A stretch of DNA of 64,000 nucleotides from Acholoe squamosa (GCA_949317995.1 OX439050.1:50407777-50471776), one strand, 5' to 3'; counted from the first letter of the stretch, positions 33,901-48,900 are shown. The notes: generated from the letters alone by a model not told the origin. A program made the numbers and translations.

Positions 33901-36900
33901 CGTGGTCTGTACCCTTAAAGGCCACAGAATGTGGTAATGGATGATATATACACCTAGTGCCAGGCCTGCATGTGTCGTGCCAATCCAAGATAGGTGTCTT
34001 AATAATAAATCTACCATAATCTCCCGCGTATAAGGCGCAGCTCACGTATAAGGTGCATCCCCAACTAAGAGAATGCAATTCCACGTATAAGGCGCACCTC
34101 TAAGGGCAGATTTTTTGTTAATTTAGTACTGTTCTATAGTAAAATTACCCCCCCTATAAGGCGCACCCCAAACTCAAGGCAATGTCCCTCCCACGAATAA
34201 GACGCAGCAGCATTTTGTTTGGCGTATAAGACGCGCCTTATACGCGGGAGATTACGGTATGTGCAAAATATTTTAATTGGAGAATACATGGTGAATTAAG
34301 GTAAAGGTACCCATAGTGGAAAAGATTTGTGGACTACAGCTTCACCATATAAGACACACCCCGAGTTGAATTTAGGTAAAATGTCTGCAAGTCGTCAACA
34401 GAATGTCCATCTTGGATCGATAAAAGAAAAAAGAAAATATTCATCCCCAATATTTCCTGGCAACGTTAGGAGAAGCATAGCCTTTTCTTGGCTTTGTTCT
34501 TTGCGGTCAGGGGAGCTGGGGGTGCACTCTTTTCTTTTCTGTCCAAGGTTGTTAGTGGTCAGTTGGGGGTCTCAGTGACAATGAACCTAGAATAAAAGAG
34601 AATAGCTGAGAGAGTTGGTCGTATCCTTGTGTGAGGGCTCCAGGATCTGGTCGGTTGGGTTAGAATAGGTTTGACCCATGTAAAGGGCTGGTGGAGTACA
34701 CACACCATTAAAACAGAAATCTCCACGTATACGCCGCACACTCATAGTAGCCACACCCTGAGTTAGGGAGGAAGTTATGAACTTCATATGCGGCTTTAAA
34801 ATTGGCAGTTTAGTACCTTTCTACAATGTAAATAATATAATTATTTTATAAAATGCAAGATGGCGTGCATATACTAGTAGATTTACTCATTCATGTCTAC
34901 TAGGACTGTCTTCAAGCATCATTGTACTATTAGACCCAATAAAACTCTTAAAAGTGCCAGGAGAATAAATCCTATGCTGATCCTCTTCAAAATTTTAGTA
35001 CAAGGACAAACTCCATGGCTGCATGCCCATAACAAGTGTAAACACCTATTGTCTTCATCCGTTACAGGGTAACCTGTCCTATACTTATACTATAGCAAGC
35101 CTTCTGGAAGTGGTAAACTATATGACCCTAACAATTTAAAGACAACATAAGACTCAAGGCGTCAGGTAGTTTTGTCATCGTGTTGGGTCACTGTAGCACC
35201 AGTGCACCGTAGGAGCATCGCACTGACTCATCACAGAGATGCCACTGACCGATTACTGGAAATTAGGAAAAACTCCAGATTTTTTTTCAACTTTTCTCAA
35301 GAAAATGCCTACTTATATTATAGGGGTTTAAAGATAGCACACCCGCGCATCATGAGCGAATCAACCCGGACGGCCAGCATGACGCATTGATGTTATGATG
35401 ATGTAGCTCTGGTGGGTTACTCGCCACGACTATTCATGCACCATGAAGACAAAAGGGCATACTGAATTATACGATTTGACTGCTCTTAAGGGTACTGCAG
35501 ACAGCCCTGACTCGATCGGTAGCTAAGGGGTGCTGATCGAATCCGATATGTCTGATATTGTCAGACTTGATAGGATATACAATCAGGTGTTCCCGATAGT
35601 CGCGGTCCACAGATCGAGTCGGTCCTGTCTGTGGTCGCCTTTACAGAGTTAATATATGCAGCCCCATAGCCCACTCTATATGGAGATGTAAGCCATTAAC
35701 ATACAGGTCAGGTACCAATCAGGTCCACATAAACACATGTTGGTACACATGGGGAACCAGCCTGTCTACTTACCATAAACCAGACTACCCCCCCCCCCCC
35801 ACTCCCTACCTCTAAGAAAAGAGGTATTGAAAAAAAAGATATTTAAGAAAAATAAAGTAATTACCAAGTTTATTGTTCTATTGACCTACCTCATAAAGTA
35901 GACCTGAACGCCATAGCACTAAAGTAGATTTTTCTGATATTATTAGTGACATGTTATCACTGAGTATGTATAACCCATATAGGCTGCCCATAACGATGGG
36001 GATCTCCTCTGACTTAAGCCACACTTGGCGTCAAAATAAGCCACAATGCCTACGATACAGCAAACTTTGTTCTCTGTGGATTCTCTATCAGAATCATTAG
36101 TTCGAGAATGAATTGTGTGATTTAACAATCATTCTTAATCCCTTTCTTACCACGACACCTTGCGTATAAGATGCACCCTGTGTTGAAGATAATGCTTTAA
36201 CCTAGGGCCTGGTTTTTAAGAGATTAATACTATCTTAATATAATAATTTTACCCCACCAATCATGTAAACCCTCTCTTCTGGAGGTTCTATCAAAGGGGC
36301 AGTAAGCCTCATATTCATGTATAAGATGCGGCTTATATGTATAAGCTAGGCACTATGGTACATATTGAAGGGCTGGCTATGGCCTGTTCAGTAGACTCTC
36401 CCATGCTGTGGCTACGGGTTTGAATGCTCTCTGTCTCAACAAGTAAATAAAGCCAAAAACTGCCTCAGTAAATACAGCAGGGCACGCTCTCTGACACAAT
36501 TTGACAATGCTTGCTTGTCATAAACTTTTTAACACATGACTCTTTCTGTCATTAAACCTGCTAGTTTTTATTTTTATTTTTTGGCCTTATGAATAAAGCT
36601 TTGTTGAATCATGACCCACTGAGAAGAGAAAGTCCACACAGTCTAGTTGTGCATAAGATAGCCTAAGGGTTCATAATTGATTGTATGATAATGATAGATA
36701 TGGAAGAAAATAGAAATCAACGTTAAAGAGTTTTTATTGTTTTATCAAGAAATTGTTGCTGCATGAACCATCCTCATCCCCATCACTCACCCATTCCTCC
36801 AAGACTAAAATTTAAATGGTTAAAATTACGCGACGTCATCAAGAATCGGCCAAATTTGAAGATTTATCTATCATGGAGCTAAATGATTAAATAAGTGCCG

Positions 36901-39900
36901 ATGGTAATCATGACAAGTGTATATTAAAAAGAACTTTGATTTTGTTTGCAGATGAGTCCATGAATGTGGACATGAGTGGCACGTTAGGTGCGAGCAGTGA
37001 CACGGTGAAGACAGCCGGTATGCCGCTCAGTGACTTCACCATGCAGCTTGAGGACTACACTCCTACCGTAAGATGCCCTACTTACCATCTAAATAAGCTA
37101 GAATGCGATGCTTTACTAGACCAGGGCTTTTGACAGGATTTTTACAATGCGCCAATTGCACACTTTTTAGCAAATACAATGCGCCATTCTGTAAATGAAT
37201 AGCCATTCTAGCCATTTAAATGCGACATTTAAGCATTAAATGCGTGTATTGCGCACTGCGCAGCCCTGTCAAAAGCCCTGCTAGACTATTGCCAGGGCTC
37301 CACTAGACGGCATGGTGCGGCAGCATCACAGGCGGCACAGGTTTGGGGCATCCTTTCTGCCTGTCAATACAGGAACGCAGCGTTTCGCGTCACTGTCGTG
37401 GCAATTGCGCCGCAAAACTGCCGCTACATAGAGGCGAAACGCTGCATTCCTGCACTGCCAAGCAGAAAGGATACCCCGAACCTGTGCTGTCTGTGACGCT
37501 GCCGCACCATGCCGCCTAGTGGAGCTCGGGCTTATGTCCTTTTGTTGTGGGGATTTATGAATGCAGCCACATTGAGTAAATGCCACATCCCAGGGACTTA
37601 AGGACCTTTTTTAGTAGGGACGGAGCAGCCAAAGAGTGTGGGGGGGGGTGGAGGTGTAATTTTTTGTTATTTTCTATATTATCTATTGAGTCATCCTGAA
37701 AAGGAGGTACCTGAAGCCCTGCTTTGCAAATCATTATAAGTTGTGCTGAATTTTTCAACATTTCATAGACGCTTTACCTCCTTGACCATACTGAAGGGTC
37801 AGCATGATGTGCGGAAGCATGTGTAAGCTACTCACAAATAAATTGGATTGAGGCATCATATCATTATTATGAAGTAACTTAAAGCCTGCCACAAACAGTC
37901 CAGACTGGACGCAGATCGGATGCAGACTGGACGGAAATCTAGTCCCGTCTGTGATGTTTGCGGCAAAAACGGACGCATATCAGACGTCCAGTCTGAGTCT
38001 GCGGAGAATCTGACCATATCAAACATGTTGGATATTCACAGACGTAGCACAGATGGTCTGTGCATAGATAGGCTAATAACAGCCTTGGACTGCATCCAGT
38101 CTGAAGGGGGTGAAAATGTGAGTAGGGTGGAGGGGTGTTCAGATTTCTCACAGATCCCCTCGAAATCCTGTCTGCGTTGGGCCTCAGTCCAGTCTGTAAT
38201 ATTTGCGGCAGGCTTACGCCATCAGGTAGACATATTATTTTTCTCTATATTGCCTTACATGTGTACCTGAGAAGTTTACTTAGTGCTATTTTAGGAACTT
38301 AAAGCCATAAGAATGAAGTGCTTCCTCTACATACCACCTCAAACATTGACCAACCATTTAAATGTAGACAATAGCTCATAACCTTATCATATCACTCATG
38401 TTTTAAATATGAAAGGATTTCCGCAGTATTCATGTGTCATGTATAGGAATGATGGGCGGAGGTCTCTTGTGCACTGTGGTTTATTCAGCGGTCGGTGTAG
38501 GTCATATATATAGGATATGCAGTCATAATACCCTGAGGCTTAGTTTTAAAAAGGTACAGGCTATATTCACATACTCTACCACACGTCAAGCAAAACATGC
38601 TGCACAGGATAGGGCCTATGCAGCATCTCAACCATCACCTCACCATCCAAGTGCTTATCCAAGTGCCTACACATCATCTCATCCACCCACCTAATCTGCC
38701 AAGTGCCTGCACCCCATCTCACCCACCCATAGACCAGCGAAGTGCCTGCACTTTAACCCATTCAGCTTAAGGGGACCGCAGACGGACCCGACTGAGTTGG
38801 CTGATCATCCCAATGAGGGCATCTGTGGGGAACGTCTAAACTAGTGGGCCAATATCAAACATGTTTGATCTTCCAGATCGGATCGGCCACCCTTTCCCTA
38901 ACTACTGACTGAGTCGGGCCCATCTGCGGTCGATTTTACTAGCCAAGTACCTTCACATCACTCCATCTGCCCATCTCACCAACCAAGTGGCTGCACATAA
39001 CCTCACCTCACCAGCCAAGTGCCTGCATGTTACCCCACCTCAACAGCCAAGTGCCTGCACATAACCCCAGCTTACCAGCCAAGTGCCTGTACATAACCCC
39101 ACCTCACCAGCCAAGTGCCTGCACATAACCCCACCTCATCAGCCAAGTGCCTGCTCATAACCCCAGCTTACCAGCCAAGTGCCTGTACATAACCCCACCT
39201 CACCAGCCAAGTGCCTGCTCATAACCCCAGCTTACCAGCCAAGTGCCTGTACATAACCCCACCTCACCAGCCAAGTGCCTGCTCATAACCCCACCTTACC
39301 AGCCAAGTGCCTGTACATAACCCCACCTCACTAACCAAGTACCTGTGCATAACCCCACCTTACCAGGCAAGTGCCTGCACATATCCCCGCCTAAACAGCC
39401 AAGTGTCTTTACATAACCTCACTTCAACATACCCACACACAACCCCACCTCACCAGCCAAGTGCACATTATCTCACCTGCGCATCATTCCAGGAAAGTGC
39501 CTGCATATCATCAGGCCCTCCACCTGCACATCGTCCTCTCGCCCACTCACCCCCTTCCTGAGCAGAGAAGTGACTGCCTGCTGGCAGTCCCTGGAGCCAA
39601 TCTCCCTGCAGCCTTGGCACAGCTCCAATAACCCCCCCCCCCTTACACACACACCAACTCCCTGAGGGCCCTGGCTAGCATCCATTACAGCCTACATCAA
39701 CAACCTTTCTGCTAGACTGGCCACAGTCTGTGAGGTAGCTTATCCTCTGTACAGGGGGTGAACACATGAGTTAGTACATTCGGTAGGGGCAGCTGCTGAT
39801 GGGATTACCTTTTACTTCTCTTCTTTTTTTTTCAATGGAGACTTGGTCAAGTCTAGCCAAACCTGTACTCTTCAGGGACAAAACGGATATCAACCCTAAA

Positions 39901-42900
39901 CCTTTAAGGAGAGCATGATGCCTCAAGACAACAATTATCTAGCATTTTAATGACACTAGTGTTGTGCAACCCTTTTAAGAAGTGTATCTATCTAAACTGT
40001 ATATTGTGCATGATGAATGAAATCGAGGCAGCCCTGGCGAGTAACTCAGCAGGGCTTCATTCACACACCATGACAACAAATTCCATGGCATAGTGTATCA
40101 AAACATAATGCCGTCCTTAAGAGGGTTACCACCAGCAAACAAGGCCTTTGTAACTGGATATGTAGTTTTGTAATTAAGTGTGTAGTTATAAAGGTTTGTG
40201 TTGTAGGGTGAAGGGCTCAGGAGGGGGATGTCTAACCTTGCCCTGTCTTCGGAAATTTGTCCTGTAAGTAAGAAGCCAGAGGGGAGACTTGCTGAAGGGA
40301 CTGGTCACTAAACTCAAATTAATTGGCATCAAGAAGGTAAATATCTCCTCTCAATTTTGTGCTGCATTCTTGCATTATGAAGACAAGGCAATTCTTTAAA
40401 GGTCAGCCAGTGCATTAATGGACAATGTCCATTGGTCATTATTATGCATGAATGTAGCATAATAAATTTGGATAAATGAGGACTTGATAGGGATACACTT
40501 ATGTATCATGCCATTCCCATTGGGTTGATACTCCCTCAAAAGGTCAAGAGACCAATGTGGTCAGTTATGCACCACCACTGCAAATAGCTGTGTACCAATC
40601 ATGGGATACTAAAAGGACATGAACATTGATCTGGAGGTATCATGTGGCCCTTAAGGGGTTAACCATGCCCTGTGCTCATCCTCTGTGCCTCCTGCTGCTG
40701 ATTAGAGGATTGTGTGTCAGTTATATCTTATTGCCGTGGTGTGTGTTGGACCATCAGTGGGTGCAGTGCCATTATTGTATGTATCCTCATTATACAACAC
40801 TAACATGTACACCAATAACACTTAAGGGCTACACGATTCATCCAGGCCCTTGTTGCTTAATTGCCATTTAATATTTATGATGCAAAGATATTCCACTAGG
40901 ATTAACTGCATTAATGATTCATGTCAGTCCTTGCATCAATGCATCATGTCAGTCCTTGCATCAATACATCATGTCAGTCCTTGCATCAATACATCATGTC
41001 AGTCCTTGCATCAATACATCATGTCAGTCCTTGCATCAATACATCATGTCAGTCCTTGCATTAATGCATCATGTCAGTCCTTGCATCAATGCATCATGTC
41101 AGTCCTTGCATTAATGCATCATGTCAGTCCTTGCATTAATGCATCATGTCAGTCCTTGCATTGATGCATCATGTCAGTCCTTGCATCAATACATCATGTC
41201 AGTCCTTGCATCAATACATCATGTCAGTCCTTGCATTAATGCATCATGTCAGTCCTTGCATCAATGCATCATGTCAGTCCTTGCATTAATGCATCATGTC
41301 AGTCCTTGCATTAATGCATCATGTCAGTCCTTGCATTAATGCATCATGTCAGTCCTTGCATTCATGCATCATGTCATTCCTTGCATCAATACATCATGTC
41401 AGTCCTTGCATTAATGCATCATGTCAGTCCTTGCATTGATGCATCATGTCAGTCCTTGCATTGATGCATCATGTCAGTCCTTGCATTGATGCATCATGTC
41501 AGTCCTTGCATTAATGCATCATGTCAGTCCTTGCATTAATACATCATGTCAGTCCTTGCATTAATGCATCATGTCAGTCCTTGCATTAATGCATCATGTC
41601 AGTCCTTGCATTAATGCATCATGTCAGTCCTTGCATCAATATATCATGTCAGTCCTTGCATCAATGCATCATGTCAGTATGATGCAGTGATTGCACCATC
41701 CATACCACAATACAACACTATCGAGGTACATGTACCAGTTTTACATTCATGCCTCATTGTGAGAGAAATTGAATTAAATCATTTGATAAAAGGCAAATTG
41801 AAATGAGGCGTTTTGTCATCTTCAAAGGGTTAAATATGGAGCATCAACACTAATACCATACACAGGGGTCCTAGATGTTAGTGAGAAATATGAACCTAAT
41901 TGTAATAGGCCTGTGGCCGGTGTTCGGAATACTAAATAATAAATAATACAGGTGATTACAATAATAAAGGTTTATATAATGGACGGGGTCCTTGTTGTGA
42001 AAGAACAAGGTCATACTGTTTGTGTGGGTGGGGAGGGGCAGAGTTGCCACAATAAATAGTTGAGTTGGCAGAGTCTATGAATATATCAAACAATTTCTGT
42101 CTATAGAATCCCCTGTTACATGAGTGAGGGAATATGTCACCTTTTAAATGTTAACACTTATTCTGTGCAAAAGCTTATAATCATCATTTTGCGGCCATGA
42201 TGCATTAACACTGCACCGGTGAGTAACTCGCCGGTGATGCATTTGTGCATCATGCTGACTCCTGGGTTTTAAATATCAGCATTTTAGAGTTGGCATACTT
42301 TATGACTGTATTATAACGCTGGTCAGTTTCATACTTATGAAGAGACAAAGTGACCACCATTATACAGTCACCAGAACTAGATCTTTGTTGCCATGGCAAC
42401 CATGATGGATATATAGTTCCAAGGTCACCGGCCTGACCCCTTAATTAATGTGCCGCCATATTGGACGTCATATGACCCAGAGGTCAGGGAGGTGAACGTC
42501 ATCTGTGTCAGGCCTGCCTTACTGCCAAAAAAGGTGGCCCTCCCATTTCTATACTCCAACCAAAAACAGATTACCCATATGTAAGCAATTACCTATATAC
42601 ATGTATAATCATAATGGGCTTTGTGTCCCGGCTTCGTGTGATACCACGCATACAAGGTGTACCCTGCAGATTAAGACCCATGTCTTGATAGAAACCTGTG
42701 AAGTGTTGGGGCTTGATTTTGGCCAGTTTAGTACTGCTCTTTAGTATATCCCCAGTTCTATTTGGACAGCAGTACAAAATGTTTTTAGATGGCAGGATAA
42801 TCAGGGCAATGATACCTATAGGCCCGTAGTATAGTATAGTAGTATAGGGACAGAACAGAAATGTTTGGACAGTAGCAGTGGGATGGTAGTATGGGGAAAG

Positions 42901-45900
42901 GAGTGATAGGACAATAATATTTGGACAGCAGTGAAATGGTAGACTACCGTAATCTCCCGCGTAGAAGACGCAGTGCGCGTAGAAGACGCTCCCCAAACTC
43001 AGGGTATGCTGGTTCGCGTAGAAGACGCATCCAACCCTTCTGAATCGATTTGTAAAAAAAAACCCGTACAAGACGCCCCCCCCAACTCACCAAGGGGGGG
43101 TTCGCGTATAAGACGCACCCCCCCACCCCCCACCCCCAGGCTCTATGAGTTCAAGCTGTCATCGGCACACGGTCAGCGTTTTCCCCACCGAGCAAATATC
43201 TACAGCGACTGGTCTGCCCCGGTGCTGGCGCTATGAGTTCAAGCTGTCATCAGCACACGGTCGGCGTCAAACCCGCCGAGCAAATCTACAGCGACCGGGC
43301 TGCCGCGCTTGGCGCTATGAGCAGTTCAAGCTGTCATCGGCACACGGTCGGCGTCAAACCCGCCGAGCGCCTGTACACCGCTGCCGCGCTGCTGGCTATA
43401 TGAGTTCAAGCTGTCACCGGCACACGGTCGGCGTCAAACCCGCCGAGCGCCCGTCGACACCTCCCGGTCTGCCGCGGTGCAGGCTCTATGCGTTCAAGCT
43501 GTCATCGGCACACGGTCGGCGTCAAACCCGCCGAGCAAATCTACACCGACCGGTCTGCCGCGGTGCAGGCTCTATGAGTTCAAGCTGTCATCGGCACACG
43601 GTCGGCGTCAAACCCGCCGAGCAAATCTACACCGACCGGTCTGCCGCGGTGCAGGCTCTATGAGTTCAAGCTGTCATCGGCACATTTTCCCAAATGAGAT
43701 GTTGGAAAACCCTGCGTATAAGACGCACCCCCAACTTGAAGAAATCCTATAAGACGCACAAGGCATTTGTTTGGCGTAGAGGACGCGTCTTATACGCGGG
43801 AGATTACGGTAGTATGGAGAAAGCAGTGATAAGGCAGTACTGTTTTGGCAGTAGCAGTGGGATGGTAGTATGGGGAAAGCAATGATAGGACAGTAATGTT
43901 TGGACAGTAGCAGTGTCACAGTGGGATGGTAGTATGGAGAAAGCAATGATAGGACAGTAATATTAGGATGGTAGTATGGGGAAAGCAAAGATAGGACAAT
44001 AATGTTTTGACAGTAGCAGTGGGATGGTAGTATGGAGAAAGCAATGATATGACAGTAATATTAGGATGGTAGTATGGGGAAAGCAAAGATAGGACAATAA
44101 TGTTTGGACAGTAGCAGTGGGATGGTAGTATGGAGAAAGCAATGATAGGACAGTAATATTAGGATGGCAGCATTTGGATGGTGAAGTACAGGTGGTAGTA
44201 TGGGGAAAGCAATGATAGGGCAGTAATGTTTCGACAGTAGCAGTGGGATGGTAGTATGGGGAAAGCAATGATAGGACAGTAATGTTTGGACAGTAACAGT
44301 GGGATGGTAGTATGGAGAGAGAAGTGATAGGACAGTAATGTTTGGACAGTAACAGTGGGATGGTAGTATGGAGACAGAAGTGATAGGACAGTAATGTTTG
44401 GACAGTAACAGTGGGATGGTAGTATAGACAGAGTAGTGAAAGGACAGTAATATTTGGATGGGATTCAGTGGGCTGGTAGTAGGAGAGAGCAGTGATAGAA
44501 CTGTACAGGTAAGAGTATGTTAGTGAGAGGATCGATGTTATATACATGTAATAGGATGGCAGTGACAAGATAGCATTAGTCATAATGAGACAGCAATAAT
44601 ATGAGAGTAGTGAAATAAGAGTACAACAATATAGATAACAAGTGAGTATTGACAGAAATTCAGGAACATGACTGCATTATTGGGACATGAGTAGCAAGTC
44701 TAATGGTAGGCAGATCAATGGTGTCCACTCAACCATCACCATTATCTGTCTCTGTTCCACTCTGCTGACTGCAGACGCAGCTACGTGACGTGACATGACG
44801 TGCCTCATCACACCCGCCACCTGGTGCCTCCTACCAGAGTTAAACCTACATTCTAGTCCCTACTATATCAAGGTCCTGTGTGTATAAATGGCAAGGATTA
44901 TTGTGGCTTGTTGCATGGTGTGATTTCAGGATGCACCCTATAAGCGGAGAGCCTTCCGGCTGAGGCACTATAACATAGTGAATTTGTGTAGATTCCCATG
45001 TACTTCCTCAGTGACTGAGACATTTTGGACATTTTGTCTGTTTTGCTTTCACCTTCACTGGTTGCTTTTATCGATAATACCAGCAGCATTGCATGGCCCA
45101 AATTACAGCACAGCCAGACCCAACTAAATTTAGTAGCCTAATACTACCTAATACTGTTAGTATAAATAACCAAGGAATGCATGTTTCTCTCTAGCCTTAC
45201 AACAACCATTGCCCCTCTACTTATACATGATGTAAATGTCACGTCATATCACGCTTGATAACGTCATATGACGTGGGTTGACGTCACTATTGTTCGGTAA
45301 TGCATATATACATGGTGCCTATCGTAGTTTATGAAGCTGATGGTAGATGGAGGGACTTAATTAACCCTTAAAAGTCATGATCCATACACCTCCAGCTTTA
45401 TGTTCTTCTGTTTGCACGATGTCTCCCCTGGAGGACTGCATCGACTCCATAAGATTGACAAAATATACTTTTCATTATTCTTTTTCAGGAAATTCTATTC
45501 TGAATATATGGTCCCGGGCAGTTTTATATCTTTTTGGTGACTTGAAATAAAAAAAAGTTAGGAAATGATTAATCCATCCAGACTCATGCTCTGCACTACC
45601 TCTATACACCAAGAGTCACATCTTCCCTGGTGACCTAATCAGTAGGAGCGCCTGCAGGTGTCCTAATCAGAAGGTCCCTGGATCGATTCCCACTCATGCC
45701 ACCTCCCTTCCATTTTATAGAGTATATGAGAAACCATTGAAGGCCACACAGTGCGTGTAGAGCTGCGCAATGGACGAGTTTGGCATGGGAGTTACCCACC
45801 TTAATGTAATATATGGAATCTGTATTCCTCCTGAAGTCCTGAAAGAGCTAACAGGTTAATATAATGTCTGATTTGTCTTCTTCCAGATTCCTGACTCAGT

Positions 45901-48900
45901 GACCGCATACTACCTCAACAAGGCAGGCTTCGAGGCCTCAGACCCCAGGATGTTAGTATTCATTTCATTTTCTTTTAGTGAAAAATTCCCCTTCTTTTGC
46001 AATTTGAGCCTAGTTAGCGCGGCGACTAGTGAGTACTACTCATGAGATGAGTAGACTAGTGTATGGTTCACAGTCGCCACGGTGTAAGGGATAGGGAGGC
46101 CTTGCAATCTATTTTTGTTTGTGGCTCCTCTGCTATGGACTATTCCTGCTCACTATTCTAATGTAATAACAACAGTGTGTGTACTTTACTTATCAGTGAA
46201 GGAATTTTCAGAATATATGTCATACTTTTGATTTTATTCGCAGATAAGACATTTCATCATTTGGAGCCCTATGGCAGATTAGCATTAGAGCATTTTAAGA
46301 TTCAGAAATGCATCCCTGTAGCCTTTGTTTTAGAATTGTTCGTTTTGAAACTACTATATATATGTAGTACAGGTTTTATCTCAGTGGGTTATGGTACAAT
46401 TGGATCATATTTTCTGTATTTGAACAAAATATTCACTGTCAAAGATCTCTATGGAGAAATCAGTGCTAAAGTATGTGTTGCCATATGTGCATTTTTGTAA
46501 ATCAGAGGAGGTTGAAGTGTAAGGCCACCTTGTGGAACTGCTACATTCTTTTCTGTGTAAAATTTTTAGTTTACATTGAAATAATGCTTTCTCAGAATAT
46601 GTATCTACTATTGGTGATGAAACATTAATTTGATTACTCCTTTCATTATATAAAAGATTTTGTGGAACACTGAAAAGATGTATGTACTTACACTGTGCTC
46701 CCCCTCTACAGAGAGGTGGAGTGATCTGGCCGGTTTGCTGACCACTGGCCTGTGACGAGGTACAGACTATTACAAGTGATTGGCAGTTGGGTGTGTGTGT
46801 GTGGGGGGGGGGGGGGGAGGCAGAGTAGGCTTCTGGCAATCTTAGACAGTGTACACTCATAATGACACACCTGTTGACTATGGCATTGAACATTGAATAA
46901 GACAGGTCCCTGTGGCAGCTGAGTGAGGTGCATGCAGAATGGACAGTCTACAGACTATTAGTACTTAGCTGCAGTGGGTAGTTCAGGTTGAATTTGTGCT
47001 ATATACTACCAAAAGCCCAGATGATAGTATGCCCTATCTGTCTCACCAACTGAAACTAGACACAAGATTACAAGTCGCCGCGCCATGTCTCACAGAACTG
47101 TTCTCTACTATTGTATTAAAATCTACAACACTATGGTTTTATTTGAATCCCGATATCTCTCGGGGAAATTCATAAAATTCCATATATGTGAGAATGATCC
47201 AAGATTTCTTAGGTATTTTGCCATACCCATTGCATTGTGAAGTGTTGTAGACTACTACTAGTGTATATTGGTCCTATACATGCTGTATTGACTGTCAGGC
47301 CGACTCTACACTTATTGATTATCAATATTTATGAAGCACACATGCAAAGAGTGTAGCCTAATTATAGGTCTGTGTCCTAATTACCACTCTACTCTTGTCT
47401 GCAGCTCTGTCAGCTTCCGTATTTGCATTAACCCTTTAAGGACCGCATGATGGTTTAGTGCACCATGTCTTTATGTTGTAAATGAATGCCATGAATGCAG
47501 CCCTGGTGAGTAACTCGCCAGCTCTGTATGAATGCATCATGCAGGTCATCATTCCAACCTTTAGTGAAGAGTTAGTATACTTAACTACCCTGTCTAAACA
47601 CATAGGATTTTGTCTCTAAAATGGATAACAGCCACCATTTGTTGTCCAAATTCATCACTCCATGATATACCAAGAAGGATGGAAATGAAGATATGATCCA
47701 ACTAAGGGAGTGATCATTTTTTAACAACAGGGGGGGGGCTGGTGGGTTTGCGGGCAGACGCGCGAAAAAAATTTCGACCCCTCCCTCTCGAGGGGATAAA
47801 ATTTTTTCGACCCCCCCCCATAAGGGACAAAAATCGCATGCGAACGTCTCCTTTTAGCCTATAGTAACGTGCGGGGTTTTCCACTGAAAACAGGTGAAAT
47901 TATTTTGACCCCCCCCCATCAGAGGTATTGAAAAAATTCTGACCCCCCCCCCCCCGGTCAAGGGGTTGAAAAAATTCTGACCCCCCCCCCTGTTGTTAAA
48001 AAATGATCACTCCCTAACAGAACATCACATATAACATTCATAGAGGCAGCATCACAGAGAGAATACAGTGGTGCCGCCCTGGTGGTTGATTTTAGAACCA
48101 ACGTACAGGGTGGGAGGAGCGGGGGGGGGTGTTCCCCTGTGTACTTCACCATTAATAATGGAACCTACTATAGCATCACTAGGTCAGGCTGTAAGAGGCA
48201 GCACCTCATGGCTGCCTGCCTACACTGATAAAAAAAAAGAAAAGAAAACACTAACAAATGTAGGGAAACAAATTAGATAACCCTTTCAGTTAGGTAACAC
48301 AAGAACTTAAGGTTTAATGTTCATTTGTAACACTTGTCGCTGCTGCCTCCATGGTGCATCAGTGTGGGCATTGCTAAGTGTATCACTCAGATATATTTGG
48401 CATGATACATTATGGAGCACTACTGGCAGCAATAAGGTTAAAGCATTGAAATACCAAACTGTCTTTAAAGGGTTAAAGTAGTAGTGGTAGGCAGATGTGT
48501 AAGCAGGTTGTTTTCTGAAGCCACCTCAAGCATTTAATAATTCAAATCGACTTTCCTTTCTAAAGTGGCTGTAACATTGAACCTAGAAATGAGGGAAAGG
48601 AAGTGCAAGGGAGGGGTGACGTTGAAATAGGCATAACATGTTGACATTTTGTATTAAAAAGTGTATGAATGCATTTGGCAGTCGACTGGTTCTGCTATTA
48701 GGCATAGATATCTTTCCATAAAGGAAATCATCGCATCGACTTCCTGTCTTTTTCTGTTTGTGTGTTTTGTAATGCATCAACAAATATTGCATGTTTTCTT
48801 CACATTCAGTGTCCGGCTGATCTCCCTCGCGTCTCAGAAGTTCATCTCGGACATCGTAAATGATGCGCTACAACACAGCAAGATGAGAGCATCTGGCATG

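Larger units (their letters stand above)
42760..44470. repeat. 56-bp minisatellite, split by a MITE
   Basis: Units with GGATGGTAGTATGGAGAAAG and GATAGGACAGTAATGTTTGG occur at 42760-42944 and resume at 43812-44470. The break falls inside the word GGTAGTATGG, which identifies the insertion point of the element at 42945-43811. Confidence 0.85.

Noticed and set aside
36373-36440. Functional tRNA gene
   Set aside because: Box-like words are present but the arms do not pair; at most a SINE relic.
40914-41678. CRISPR-like repeat array
   Set aside because: The repeats are head-to-tail with no unique spacers, in animal DNA; it is a minisatellite.
40850-41806. Repetitive ORFs of [12 protein letters not shown] type
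   Set aside because: The 25-bp unit yields the same peptide in every plus frame; not evidence of a protein.
43145-43752. 172-aa Arg/Ser-rich ORF
   Set aside because: Derived from the 86-bp satellite inside a MITE; 86 is not a multiple of three and the peptide changes frame with each unit.
45236-45292. CREB-type enhancer in TAF10 intron 2
   Set aside because: Several ACGTCA words cluster here, but sequence alone gives no proof of function and they lie in a repeat-rich intron.
46177-46500. 107-aa hydrophobic ORF in TAF10 intron 3
   Set aside because: No homology recognised, not phase-linked to TAF10 exons, composition like intronic A/T-rich DNA.
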